DNA of 64,000 nt from Pelodera strongyloides. Its lineage: Eukaryota; Nematoda; Chromadorea; Rhabditida; Rhabditidae. The stretch covers positions 186,001 to 250,000 of the forward strand of contig JAANDG010000100.1 in NCBI GenBank assembly GCA_036852015.1. The letters run 5' to 3'. Both the position numbers and the translations under genes were made by a program. The notes beneath the pieces are model-generated. The model saw only the letters and a program-made list of their open reading frames with translations, had not been told where the DNA came from and did no database searches. Shown piece after piece: positions 20,794 to 31,679 of the stretch; positions within the stretch are counted from its first letter, which is position 1, and each line of letters opens with the position of its first letter.

Positions 20794-22068
20794 ATGTTAA
20801 TACGATTACTATTTGTACTCTTATTGCTAGCTGCAAAAACAGATGCCTGTATGAGAACACAACCACCGGAAGAAACTACTAGTAGGTGCTAATAAATAAC
20901 ATGAACCACCGGTAATACACATAAACACTCCACATTCACCACAATTCCATGTCACTTTGTTCCCCAGGAAAGTGGTCAAATCTATTCGCATAGCTTATTT
21001 ATTTTTATACTATATGTACTACTATATGTGTTTTGAACAGCCATATAGCGTGACATTTGCACTCGAATTTCAGCAACCTCCATTCCCACAACAACAACTT
21101 TGGAAACGACCACCACAATAGAAACAACCACGACTACAGAAACAACGACGTCAACGTCTTCGACGACAACGACTACTACCACGTCAACTACCACAACCAC
21201 TACTGGTGATTGGTTTCTCATAAGACAGAATCGGTATTTGCTCTTACGTAAAGCTAGTTTATTTTGTATTTGATCAAACAAAGCGTTGGAATAAATCATT
21301 CGAAGAATATTCAACTTATCTACGGACTGGTCTGGCGCACGAGAAGCCCAATTATATTGTTTTGCTTCCCGAACTCCACGCAGTTAATTATAATAATAGT
21401 CACATGTTCACATTTCTAGTGCTAGTGGTACTCATTGGAACCTCAATAAAATTTCTATTTTTAGACTGTCAAATGGCTTGTGAGCCTCTTCCTCCAATTA
21501 TGCCAGATGTATGTCCTGACTTCTATTTTGAATGCTATCCGGCAACTCCAGATAAACTATCTCGAGCAGACCGAGGCTGCGGAGTATTCAGGTGTGCTAC
21601 TCTTCGATCTTCACTTTGTACGTTGCCTGCCATTATATGAGGATGTTTTCGTGTTGATATTTAATAATGAATGTGTCGTATGTTGCTAACAATAATAACA
21701 TTTATTGGATGTTCGGTCAAATTGCAACCGTTCGAGGCTCTTTGAATTTGAACGAATGCGTCGTCATGAGACTGTGAGAGACGAGAGAGACGATAATATA
21801 CAATTATATTGTGTCGTTGTCTTCTTCACTGATACTGCGGGACAACACCAGAAAGAAATGAAGTAACGAATAATTCTACATTTTTTTTCTAAATTCTTTC
21901 AGTTGCACTGAAACCTTCAACATCGCTGTAGTGGCTACAGATGGTACAATATACGTTGGACCTTCAGTTGGCTGTGAACCAGATGGACACAAATATTTGC
22001 AAATTGGATCGGCTGGGGGCGAACATATCATCGTCGACGACTTTACAGCATTTTGTGGTTCGATTTAG
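20794..22068 (+). CDS. Small secreted Thr-linker 8-Cys protein (member A)
   Basis: Exons 20794-20881, 21074-21205, 21465-21591 and 21903-22068 (88, 132, 127 and 166 nt) give 170 residues. Residues 1-18 are a signal peptide (MLIRLLFVLLLLAAKTDA), followed by CMRTQPPEETT. Exon 2 is a 44-residue Thr-rich, O-glycosylation-like linker (TTTTLETTTTIETT and so on). Exons 3-4 form one module with eight Cys: CQMAC, PDVCPDF, FECYPATPDKLSR, RGCGVF, SCTETFNI, VGCEPDGHKY, DDFTAFCG. The layout (signal, Thr linker, Cys module) resembles nematode DUF281/C6-type proteins, but I cannot confirm the family. The exon-1 donor must be A|GTAGGT: the alternative four bases later shifts the frame and yields TGA at the exon 2/3 join. 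Nearly identical to the copy at 40170 in exons 1-3 but not in exon 4. Confidence 0.8.
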
Positions 22069-22281
22069 AAAGTTGGAAAAAATCCTAATGAAGTCGTCTA
22101 CGCTGTTGTAACTCTTACATAATTGCGCAAATGGCCAATTGAAAACAAAAACATTGGTATATCATTTCATCCCCTCATGAAAACATTCTCATCCTTTAAA
22201 GGTCTACCGGTTTAGAACGGCCCGAAACATATAAAACAAAAAATACACTTAACTTTAGGTCATAGGTCAACATGGAAAACC

Positions 22282-22349
22282 AAAAACCCCGATTTCGCCC
22301 CGATCAAGTCCCTCAAAAAGCCTTGATCGGAGCGAAATCGGGGTTTTCA
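22282..22349. repeat. Small CCCCGAT-type hairpin
   Basis: AAAAACCCCGATTTCGCCCC pairs with GGAGCGAAATCGGGGTTTT across a short loop. Same TIR type as the expanded repeat at 18263-18595. It lies about 200 bases downstream of gene A. Confidence 0.75.
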
Positions 22350-23029
22350 CTTTCCTGTGTATTACCTTACTACTATCTCCATTGGTGCTTAACTAGAAGG
22401 TTCTTATGCTAATATAAGCTATCTGTCAATGCAAAAATGAAGAATCTGCGCACAACTATCTGTCCACTTTTTGACTTTTTATTTTCAAAATGACACCTCG
22501 CCTAGCCTTTCTGAAATTTACTCTGAAATGGTTCAGGACAGCTTTTCACAACATCGTTCAACGCTTCTTCTTCCCCCGGAGATCCAAGCTGTCTGTCGTT
22601 TCACGTCTCACGCCCAGAAACGGCGCATCCATTGGAGCAAATCATTTTCCGGCAGTTATGGTTATGGATCAAGTGTATTTAGGATTTAATGATAGTAATT
22701 GGGGCATTCTTGCGCAAGACATAGCAGTACTATGAGCTGTGACTATGGACCATTATGGTTCGCGTTCGTGCGAGGACGAGATCAGTTCATTACCCCTCCC
22801 TGAAGAATTTACTATGGGAGACGATTCTGGCTTGACTGTGACAGCATTGTATCACTCAAAGTGCAACATTTTGCCAATTGAAATACAGCTAGTGACTAAT
22901 TGGTCTTTTTGAGTCAATATAGTTGATTAGCTGTATTTTTTGTGCATCATTGCTGTAAACAAGTGTTTTATGAAAATGTAGTGTTACATACGGAAGATAG
23001 AATAACAAGTCGTCAAACAATTACTCACT

Positions 23030-24622
23030 TTATGGTGTTGGACAAAATGTTGTAAAATCATCAACGATAATAAGTGGTCCTGTAGATGACCCAACTGGCA
23101 TATATTGATGTCCATCCCCAGCACAGTAGACAGAAGGTCCTCCATACGTTGTTCCGTTAGGCGCCGTCACACCAATGTCAAACGAATGAGCACAACTATA
23201 CGAAAGGAGCCATTACGTAAATTCATATCTAATCCCTGACCCGAAGACGTGGATCAATTTGTCATCTGGAACTCGTAGCCTGTACTCAGGACCTCTGCGG
23301 AACATGTCATAAGCAAATTTTGTACTCCCACGAATACAGGTGCACGCCTTTGAAACGCAAAACAAATTTTAATTTTTTTTTAAATAGAATGCCTTGCCGA
23401 GACATGTTGCATTTATGGCATAAAATTTGTGAAAGCCATGCAATAGGATAGCTACCTACATGATACGTTTTTTAGAGGCAGAAATACATTAAAGATGACC
23501 ATTTACAATTAGAAGAATCTTTCCCCAAAACGTATCTTCTGTTTTAAAAGAAACCATAATACAAAGACAAACCTGTACGCCCCGCATGCTTGATCCCCTC
23601 TTATCAATAAGTCTTCCGTTGCTGGGACGCATTCGAGGTAAAATGGTGGACAAACGGGCGGGACAGCCCCGTGTATAGGTGTGCAGGCCATTTGACAATC
23701 TGAAACAACAGACTTCCGTATGCATTTACGATCGCGGAACAAAATAATACATGGAGAAAAGTCAGGAACGGAAAGAAGTGATGAAAGAACAGGATTACAA
23801 CGCATTTAACTATAGCCGCACGCATTTTTGGTAGTAGCGATTTTCGAAAGTAAGGATCCTTATCGTCTTGTGAATGGAAGTTAGATACAACTAGATAAGA
23901 TGATATATTGCATCGGCTGATCGTGTGTGACTAAGGTTATTATTTGATGTATTGCATCGGCTGATCGTGTGTGACTAAGGTTATTATTTGGCAGTGCTCT
24001 TAAAATATATCTCATTCTCTATTTTTTTCGCTTTATTTACTCCTAGTGCGGGTTAGAGTCACTTCAAAACTGCGAATTGGGCTCTCATTAATATTTTGTT
24101 TAAGCGTATGGGGAAGCTCTTACTTGTGGTAGTTGTCGTCGTCGTCGACGTCGTTGTGGTGGTAGTGGAAGTTGTACTAGTGGATGTAGTCGTCGATGTT
24201 AAAGTTGTAGGCGAGGTTGTGCAGGTTGTTGTTGAAGACAAAGTAATTGGTGTTGTAGTGGTTATCGAATTTGTCGTTGAGGAAGGCTGTGTTGCTGAAG
24301 ATTGAACAGAATTCATTCAAGACGGTCCATGAATCGGAAAAACTTGAAAAAATCAATCAATCGTCAAATTGTGAAATACGTTGTTTCTAATCGAACGTTT
24401 CTATGGCAATGAAAACGAAAATTTATGTTCAGTTGCCAATAAGTAGGTCTGAATTACAATAACCTATGCTCTTGGTGGTCATTAGAAAACTGTAATATTC
24501 CTTTGGCGTTACTTTTGTGTTTCAGAAAAAAACCGACTAGTGATTTCTTCTGGCCGCTGACTCCTGATGCAGGCTTCTGTTATGGTAGCAAAGACGAATA
24601 CAGATATAGTGATTACAAACAT
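23030..24622 (-). CDS. Small secreted Thr-linker 8-Cys protein (member C)
   Basis: Minus-strand exons 24622-24538, 24294-24124, 23699-23573 and 23195-23030 (85, 171, 127 and 166 nt) give 182 residues. Signal peptide MFVITISVFVFATITEA is followed by CIRSQRPEEIT, then a 57-residue Thr/Ser linker, then the 8-Cys module: CQMACTPIHGAVPPVC, LECVPATEDLLIRG, ACGAY, CAHSFDIGVTAPNGTTYGG, VYCAGDGHQY, DDFTTFCPTP, TAA. An upstream in-frame ATG at 24646 would add 8 residues. Exons 3-4 have exactly the family lengths, evidence that the frame is maintained. Intron 3 contains an exon-like stretch (minus strand about 23350-23215, including FRRGPEYRLRVPDDKLIHVF) with no known role. It is divergent to the damaged member at 26395. 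Confidence 0.78.
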
Positions 24623-25189
24623 TGAGAAATGGGGTTCACGGAACATGCTTTTGTGATAAGTACATATTTGATGCAAACTAATCATGTGCACTTCACATAT
24701 GTAGAAAAAAACTGTGCATGATAAGCTGAATGGATGGACGATTTGTCGTGAACTTTCTACGCTGAACCCTTTGTAGAAATTTCAAGACAAGTCGTCGCAT
24801 TCTAAAAACGCTAGTTCCGTGCACTTAATCAAACATCCTATGCAAAAAGAACATTATCAATCTGGGAAAGTGATTAATTATTTCTGTGTCTGGACAATAA
24901 TTTATGCTACACCCCGCTCTCGTTTGTTGCATACGGTCACTGATGGGGTTTACAAGTATTCCAAAAATTCTGTGTGATTCTGTCAATACTACCGTATTTC
25001 TGCACGAAACTTGCATATATAATATGAAAAAAAAAATCCACGGTTCCAAAATACTGTAAATTTTCACCATACTTGGAAACCCCATGAATTAAAAATTCCT
25101 CCCATGAATTCCTCCAGCCGTTCGAAGAGCCCTACGGGCTCTTCTCTGACTGGAGGAATTGGCCTTCGGCCGATTGTTTCCCTATTTAA

Positions 25190-25707
25190 AGGGTCAGGCC
25201 CACCGATATAAACCTATATTTATTATTTGTCCATAATTCATAAAAAGGGTCTTTATTATAATATATACAGACTAAATATTATTCAGCTTTACCATGGGGA
25301 AGTTTTTCCGGTGAGCTTTCCTTACGGAAGGGACCGTAGTCTCATCTTTGTTTAAAGGTGTATGCATTTTTTTTCGTCTTCGCTTGCCTCGTTGTCTGCA
25401 CTCTCATGTGCATATGTGTCTTCTTAGGCTGGTGTCTCTTTAGGCAGCACACTCTCTCGTCTTTCGCCGCAGGACTAATATAATCAAACAACTACGGTAC
25501 TATGGCAATGTTTAACTTCCTTAAAAATGTTTTGATTTTCTCTTACCCAAGGCCTGTCTACGGTACCTTCTGTAAGGAAAGCTCACGGGAAAAACTTCCC
25601 CATGGTAAAACTGAATAATATTTGGTATGTATATATTATAATAAATACCCTTTTTATGAATTATGAACAAGTAATAAATATAGGTTTATATCGGTGGGCC
25701 TGACCCT
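25190..25707. mobile_element. TTAA MITE (AGGGTCAGGCCCACC family) inserted in a SINE
   Basis: A long hairpin with ends AGGGTCAGGCCCACCGATAT and ATATCGGTGGGCCTGACCCT, flanked by TTAA (25186-25189 and 25708-25711). Compared with the uninterrupted SINE copy 1 (minus strand across 4066-4072), exactly one TTAA is duplicated. This fixes the element boundaries and the 4-bp target duplication. No ORF. Confidence 0.92.
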
Positions 25708-25888
25708 TTAAAAAAGGATTCTACGATTTAAAAAGTTAACTCGCGTCTCTTTCTCCTCCCACACAATCACACGTCTCTGATTGTGGAAACGTATAATAAT
25801 CAGTTTGGATCACCACTCGACTAATGCCACCATGCAAATTTGCTATTGAAAGTGCTGTATGTAGGGCAGAGGATTATCCTCGTCATAA

Positions 25889-25971
25889 GCTAGCATAGCT
25901 CAGCAGTTAGAGCGTTGGGCTGTGAAGCGAGAGATTGGGTGCTGCTGTGGGTTCGAATACCGCCAGCGGCA
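25889..25971 (+). tRNA. tRNA-like core of SINE copy 2
   Basis: A-box-like TAGCTCAGCAGTTAGAGCG and B-box GGTTCGAATAC are well kept. The candidate anticodon loop CTGTGAA would read GTG (His), but the stem is mismatched and the variable region is long, so a functional tRNA is doubtful. Best read as a Pol III promoter of a repeat. Confidence 0.5.
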
Positions 25972-26394
25972 AAGATTTTGTATGTTCCCATTCGATTGCG
26001 AATAGAAAATTTTCTTTATGAAAGGATTTCGTTGCGTGCATACAAACAAAAGACCAAGTAAACTCTTCTCCTTTATATAATAAGATATTTTATTTGACCT
26101 ATAAGGAAAGTTTCCAGCTCAAGGTGTAAAGAACTGGTGTTTTTAAGCATATTGGTGAATGTCTTATGATTTGTGATCAGAAAAAAGTAGTGTTCAGCAA
26201 CAGGAAAAATTGATTGATGGTCTTGGTTAAAATTGAGTTTGCATTTGCTCTAGAAACTGTGATCTTTTTAGGCAAGATCCAGCTCTCTGACTGGACCACC
26301 CATGATGATTATAAAATCTTGTTTCGAATTTCATTTGTATTCAAAGCTAGATGTACATAGTCACAAAAGTAGTTTACACGAATGATTTTTAATC

Positions 26395-27114
26395 ATGCTC
26401 GTAACAATGATATTTTTCCTCGTGATATTTGCTATGAAAACAAACACGTGTATAAGAAGTCAAGAACAGGAGAAAACTACTAGTTGGTTTACATTTATAT
26501 TTTATTCAGTTGTCGATTTTTTTGAGTCAATTACCTTAATAGCCCGTATTCTCGGGCTGCACGGAACTTCAAAAATGCGAACATGTTCCGGGAAAATGTC
26601 CGCACGGAAATCTTCCGCTGCGGAACTGATTCCGCTCTGGATGGGTGCCAGAATACGAATCAAACGGAACATGTTCCATGTAGTTTAACACTTTGACTTT
26701 ACCATTAATTTTCTTTTATATTTTGAGTTTATATCATAATATTTTTTTGTTTTTATATATAACTTAACACATTTGTTCTTTGTTTAAAGAGGTATAGCAA
26801 ATTTCTAGCATATATGGATTGTCAAATGAATACACAGCACACTCCAGCACTAACCTTATTGGATCAAGTTACGTTTACAATGTTGAATACGGTTATCAAT
26901 CAGAAATCTGCATAAAAATGATCCACTTTTTGCTTGATTTTTTTGTCAGCATCATTTCCTGCAACGACAACTTTGGTAACGACTACCACTGCACCCGCAA
27001 CCACGGCAACTACAGAGATGACGACGTCATCGACTTCGACTTCGACGACGACTTCGACAACCACCACTTCCACTACCACGACCACCACAACTACATCGAC
27101 GACCACAACCACAA
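26395..27114 (+). pseudogene. 8-Cys family member D: signal and Thr linker only, Cys-module exons missing
   Basis: Exon 26395-26482 encodes MLVTMIFFLVIFAMKTNTC and IRSQEQEKTT, ending A|GTTGGT. Exon 26950-27114 (165 nt) is the Thr linker, ending A|GTAAGC in phase 1. No exon 3 (xCQMAC) or exon 4 occurs before the next gene at 29083. Instead the intron receives a mariner copy (27139-28072). Intron 1 also holds a TA-type MITE fragment at about 26540-26690. A truncated transcript could still encode a secreted Thr-rich peptide, but as a family member it is incomplete. Confidence 0.65.
26540..26690. mobile_element. Fragment of the AGCCCGTATTCTCGGG TA-type MITE
   Basis: AATAGCCCGTATTCTCGGG at 26538 matches the left end of the complete copy at 32961-33105. 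The interior has GAACATGTTCC motifs, but the mirrored right end is missing. Confidence 0.55.
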
Positions 27115-27138
27115 GTAAGCGTTTTTTTCTTCATAATA

Positions 27139-28072
27139 CAGGGTGGTCCAATAGCTTTAAACCCTGGCATTTCAACCGCCAAAACAATAATATTGATGCA
27201 ATGAACACGCGATTCGTTTTATTCAACGCGTTATAATGTTTTGCAGCATAAAACAAATACAGTTTTCATAATATCCCTCTTTTTCCTTCACACCGTCCTC
27301 CAGATGCTTCTTTGACGAGCCCTCCGTGGAACGCAGGTATTTGGCGACACTTTAGCCCATAACTTCAGAAGGACAGGACAGAACGAGGTCAAATTTTCGT
27401 GAGGCTTGGTGCAGGCCTTCCTCTCCAAGTGTGACCAGATGCAAAAGTCGGAAGATTTCAGTTCGGACGAATACTGCTGCTATTCCGCATAGCTACAAAT
27501 CCAGAAAACACGGGATCGAGAACAGCCCCACATGATCGTCGCCTCATGAGATGGCGCTAAGTCTTGATTGAGGGCCTAGTGTATTCCACTGCAATAATTA
27601 CGTCTATGCGAAAGTAATATGGGCATCAAAACGTTTTGTAGATAATTTTGACTATGCACTTCGACGCCGTTAACGACAAAAACCAGTGAAGTCGTTTTCG
27701 TCGACGTCACATCTGCCCAGCTCAGAATAGTGGCTGGTGGTAGAATTTTGTCTCCGTTCGCATCCTGGACCGATTTGCAAAGCACGCGCCGATTTTGGTG
27801 GCTGTAGACCTGCTGGTTCGTGAATAAAGCTCGTCTGAAAAAAGGGTACCCGAGGCGCGTTCCTCACGACGAATTTGTTCAAGCTGACATGTTCGCTTTC
27901 CGACATCATTCTTCAGCGAGCAGAAAAGATTTCAACATGGTACTTCGCAAAAGCTTAGAGAGCAGTATAACGAACCTTTGTGCAAAAAATCACGTCCTTT
28001 CAATGAAAACTCATGAAATTATTCAATTTCGAAAAAAAATCTTCCAGGGTTTAAAACTATTGGACCACCCTG
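27139..28072 (-). mobile_element. Tc1/mariner-type element with decayed transposase
   Basis: Ends CAGGGTGGTCCAATAGC and CTATTGGACCACCCTG are inverted and flanked by TA (27137-27138 and 28073-28074). Homology of the ends extends to TTTAAACCCTGG/CCAGGGTTTAAAA. At 934 bp it is shorter than a full mariner. It lies in the 3' intron of family member D, where the missing exons 3 and 4 should follow. Confidence 0.85.
27290..27920 (-). pseudogene. Degenerate mariner-like transposase
   Basis: Minus-strand frames carry pieces of the C-terminal transposase half. They include ILSWADVTSTKTTSLVFVVN followed by GVEVHSQNYLQNV, then QDLAPSHEAT (cf. the family's QDGAPxH), then IWSHLERKAC. Frameshifts and stops separate the pieces and the N-terminal DNA-binding part is not recognisable. 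It cannot encode an active transposase. Assignment is by resemblance to the family motif order. Confidence 0.7.
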
Positions 28073-28117
28073 TATGATGATAATGCTCGAGTAAAACTCA
28101 TATATGATATATCCTTT

Positions 28118-28200
28118 GTTAGCGCGATAGCGCTAACATAGTTTGGGTTTGATCCGAGAGCCCTTTTTTCCAGTTTTCACCCTGAATTTTGCTATATTGG
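28118..28200 (+). repeat. Dispersed TTAGCGCGATAGCGCTAA repeat, inverted relative to 7.7 kb
   Basis: TTAGCGCGATAGCGCTAACA, TTGGGTTTGATCCGAGAGCC and CCAGTTTTCACCCTGAATTT match the complement of 7735-7825. Confidence 0.65.
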
Positions 28201-28629
28201 TTAGTGGAGTATTCTACAGGCTGCGAGTGGTGGCTTTTAGTTGTTCTAGCTAGCACAGCAGCTAGATATTTTCGATTCGGTGTGATTTGCATTCTTAGCA
28301 GGGAATAATATCATTTAGGTTGTAACCTTGGATTTATACTGTTATATCATGCTAGTTTCCATTTACGCTGCATCAGGGTTTAAACAAGGGGGCATTTCTC
28401 GTTACAATCTCTCCATCTCCGAAATTATAACGCAGTTTAGGGAGGTTCGAATTAAAGAACTTTGCAAGGTTCGAATAGCTAGCGCTTCCTGAGAAAGATG
28501 CAGCATACCTCTAGAGAGAAACTGCAATCATTGTAAAGGTCTCGAAACGAACAAAGAGTTTTCCTGAGTGTTCTTGTCACAAACGTCAGTTTTCTAAAGT
28601 TAATTGGCTAATAAATTTACAAATCACAT

Positions 28630-29082
28630 CACAGTGACAAAGCATATGATTTTACTTTACTTCACCGGACACTACACTCTATTCTGCCTTTTATTGTGTT
28701 TAACAATAGTCGTCTAAAAATATCGTAATAGTTATTGACTACCTATCCTTTGACTACCATACAACAATAAAAACACGACTGAAAAAAAAACACAGGCTCA
28801 AAAGAAAAAGCAAAAAATTACAAATTTTTGAAATAATTCCACAATTCCACACTTCTTTGCTTCATCGATATGTGCTAGGCTAGTTTGCTCTCAAATTAGA
28901 TTACCAGTGCTATCTAGCTTCGAAGTTTTACAAGCACGTGTTCTCCTATAATTTTGGTTGCCTTTTTGGGTTCAGTTTTACGAGCAGTACCGCACCGCTA
29001 ATTTTGGTGAAACGTCATCTTGCTCTTTTTGATTGATCTAATGTTCTACAGCCTGTGTGTTTTGAAACTATAATAGACACTA
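28630..29082 (+). repeat. Cluster upstream block, copy 2
   Basis: Same block as 18793-19267 and 37110-37646, directly before the ATG of the complete linker-less gene. It is therefore the likely 5' regulatory region of that gene type. Confidence 0.75.
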
Positions 29083-31510
29083 ATGCTCTTTCCGTTGATA
29101 TTTATTCTCGTCTTACTCACGGCAAAAACTGATGCCTGCAAGGAGGATGAAGTACAAACTCCTGGTTAGTTTCATTGACAAACATAATAAAAAGCACCTG
29201 AAAGCATATTTGTGTAGTCAGTAGAATAAGCACAGTATAGTCATTTGTAAACAATTCGGTGAGACCATGCGGTTGCCACTGTCACGCGCACCTTACGAAA
29301 TTCAGTGCAGATAAACTGTCCAGCGAGAAACTAAAATAGACTGCAACCACAGAGCGGCAAATCACAATGTTTATTGCGCGGGGGTGCTCCAAAGGTATCA
29401 CACCTGTCACGTAATTAAGCGCCAAATGAACTTTTGTTGCTTTTCGCGCGCAGTGCACCCCCTCAGCGCACCCTAGATTTTCCCACAGCTACACTGTGCG
29501 GTCGTTCTTTCTTTGTGCGCAACTACGATAATGTTGATTATGATATAAGCTGTCTTATTATGGGTTTCTTTCCCATTTACCCTTAAAATGTTTTGCACGG
29601 CACCCCAATAGTCTCATTGTATCTCAGAGTTTTAATGTTAAGTTTAATGGGTTTGATACACATTAAACATTCAATAGGAGCGACCTTTTGCCTAGAGCAC
29701 ATGCAAGGATTTCTTGCAAACTTTCCACTCATAACTGCACATAATGGTTCCGGTTTAAAATTGGTGCCATTATGGCTGGCACCAATGCGGCTGTCAATTT
29801 TTTCATATCCATATAACCTTGTCAATTTCCGAAAAGGAGAGGAAGGAAAGATGGTTTTTCTAGTTGCAAGAGTGCCGCATACCATTTCCGCCAAAAAAGT
29901 GGCTCCCGAAAAGAGTCTACGGACGTCAAGCAATTTACATTCATTAGTTTATGAAATGAATGTACAATTCAAGTACAGGCATGACATTGTACTTTTCAAA
30001 ACGCGTCACGAAATTACAAAAAAAATTACGATGATATTTCACAACTTAGAAACTAAAGATTTTCCATAAACGGAGAATTGAAACCATTTTTTTTTGTAAA
30101 AATTTACCCAAATCCAAATAGGGTAAAAAAAATGCTTGCCAATAAGAAAGCGGTTGAAAAATTCAAGTTTATCATAAAATACCTGTTTTCTTCTAATTGT
30201 TAGTGGTTTTCTTGTGGTGACCTTTCCAGCAAGAAAACAAATTTATTTATTCTTTTCTAGCGGACTGTATAATGGCATGCCAGCCTCTTCCTGGAGCTGT
30301 TCCAGATACCTGCCCTGGTACATATCTCGGATGTGAACCGGCAGAAGGCGACCTTATTTTCAAAAGCGAATTAGGATGCGGAACTTTCAGGTTTGTTATA
30401 ATATAATAATAATATTTATTACGCACACAAAAATGTACACGCACAGTTTGTCGATAAAATACACAAAGACATAAAAAGCGAACAAAAAAGAAATACAACA
30501 ATATACAGGAGATCATAACTGAAGGCTACGAATGGGAAAATATTGTCGGATTGCTCTCAATCATTAACGCGGTTCGATGTACGAATGAGTGTCTGCGTAC
30601 CATTTTAATTACTCTGGAAATAATGACCTTTGATCTACCTCTACGTGTGATAGAAACTCGAAACTTGTACATTTTTTGTAAGTGTATTCCACACTTACCG
30701 GCCAATATTTTCCGGAGCATTTTAGCATCAGCACTCTTTCTTCGTTCTACTAGTGAATCCAAGTTTAAAGCAACATTTCTTTCATTACTAGAGGGAGTTT
30801 CGTTATACTTAAGCAAGTGAGATCTCATAAAAATACGCTTAGTAAACATATGCTGGACTTTTTCGAGAGCCAGCTTATCCTTTTTCTTATAAGGGTTGAA
30901 TACTACAGAACCAGATTCGAGAATTGAACGTACATACAAAGTGTAGGCAAGGACGAGAATTCTGGTCTTATGGGTTTTGAGAGTTCGAAATAGTGCAAAC
31001 ATTCTCTTCCTCGCCTGATTACAAACAAACGAAACATGCTTAGAAAAACTGAGATTATCAGTTATAATGAAACCGAGATCTTTAATTTCAGTTACCTTCG
31101 ATATTGTAGAACCATTGCAAATGTAATCCACCTTGATTACAAACAAACGAAACATGCTTAGAAAAACTGAGATTATCAGTTCTTTCATTTCATTATTGAA
31201 CAATACTTACAAGATAGGTAGAACCTGGTCAGAGCTACCACCTTATAAACATTTATATATCGGACCATTTTTCAATGAAGGGTTTTTTCCCTCCCATACA
31301 TGACTTCCTCCCGCAATGATAAACTTTCACTTCTCCTTCAGCTGTCTTGCCACTTTCGACATTTGGGTGGTTGCTCCAGATGGTACACAGTACGTCGCAA
31401 ATGGAATAGAATGTCATCCAGACGGAACAAAATCAATTTTAGTTGGGGATGGAACGACTGGTGAAGTAATTGACGTGGATGGCTTTACTGCGTTCTGTGG
31501 AACCATATAG
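29083..31510 (+). CDS. Small secreted 8-Cys protein without Thr linker (member B)
   Basis: Exons 29083-29164, 30261-30390 and 31342-31510 (82, 130 and 169 nt) give 126 residues, all phases matching. Signal peptide MLFPLIFILVLLTAKTDA, short CKEDEVQTPGA spacer, then the Cys module: DCIMACQPLPGAVPDTC, LGCEPAEGDLIFKSELGCG, SCLATFDIWVVAPDGTQY, IECHPDGTKS, DGFTAFCGTI and TAG. The eight Cys match the Thr-linker members, but the linker exon is absent. Intron 1 (1.1 kb) carries the segment repeated at 19960 and 38370. Intron 2 carries a 5'-truncated LINE (30400-31203) in opposite orientation, apparently tolerated. Confidence 0.78.
30400..31203 (-). mobile_element. 5'-truncated non-LTR retrotransposon (reverse transcriptase C-terminus)
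   Basis: Minus-strand ORF 31203-30526 (225 codons) has the typical C-terminal region of jockey/CR1-like reverse transcriptases. Motifs are IKDLGFIITDNLSFSKHV, a basic NQARKRMFALFRTLKTH helix, LVLAYTLYVRSILESGSVV and NPYKKKDKLALEKVQHMFTK. Catalytic FxDD-type motifs lie upstream in the family and are absent, so it is 5'-truncated. The 3' end (30400-30525) ends in an ATAATAATA tail. The same 3' end occurs at 63800-63830. A 45-bp internal duplication (31020-31066 and 31137-31181) begins the ORF. Confidence 0.82.
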
Positions 31511-31679
31511 ATATATTTTCCATTATAAGAGACAATAAAAATAATATCGTCCATAGGTAAGAAGGTGCATTTATTGTATTCGACTATTGATTTGTGATGT
31601 AGGCGTGAGCTCTCTGGTGGTTATGGTGACTGTGGTTCAATTCCACTCAGTATCAATTTTACATTACGTTTGAGAAGTA

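Larger units (their letters stand above)
25100..26095 (+). repeat. tRNA-derived SINE-like repeat, copy 2, split by a MITE
   Basis: Same repeat as 3690-4150 but in plus orientation. It is interrupted at its TTAA by the 518-bp hairpin 25190-25707. Left piece: palindromes and CGATTGTTTCCCTATTTAA; right piece: TTAAAAAAGG through CTTCTCCTTTATATAATAAG. The tRNA-like core is at 25889-25971. Confidence 0.78.

Noticed and set aside
20982..21314. Minus-strand Val-rich ORFs opposite the Thr-rich exons (also at 24096, 26900, 34067, 35863, 40423)
   Set aside because: Complement of ACN-rich codons always gives GTN (Val) runs; these are shadows of the linker exons.
25889..25971. Calling a functional tRNA-His(GTG)
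   Set aside because: Anticodon stem mismatched, acceptor stem does not close, and the sequence is part of a repeat with other copies.
26819..27118. His/Asp-rich frame of the linker exon as an independent metal-binding protein
   Set aside because: It is the +1 frame of the Thr exon; the exon-2 to exon-3 phase in every intact member supports the Thr frame.
29593..30069. 158-codon ORF (and its antisense) at 29.6-30.1 kb
   Set aside because: It lies in intron 1 of member B and belongs to a segment repeated at 19.96 and 38.37 kb, where the frame is broken.
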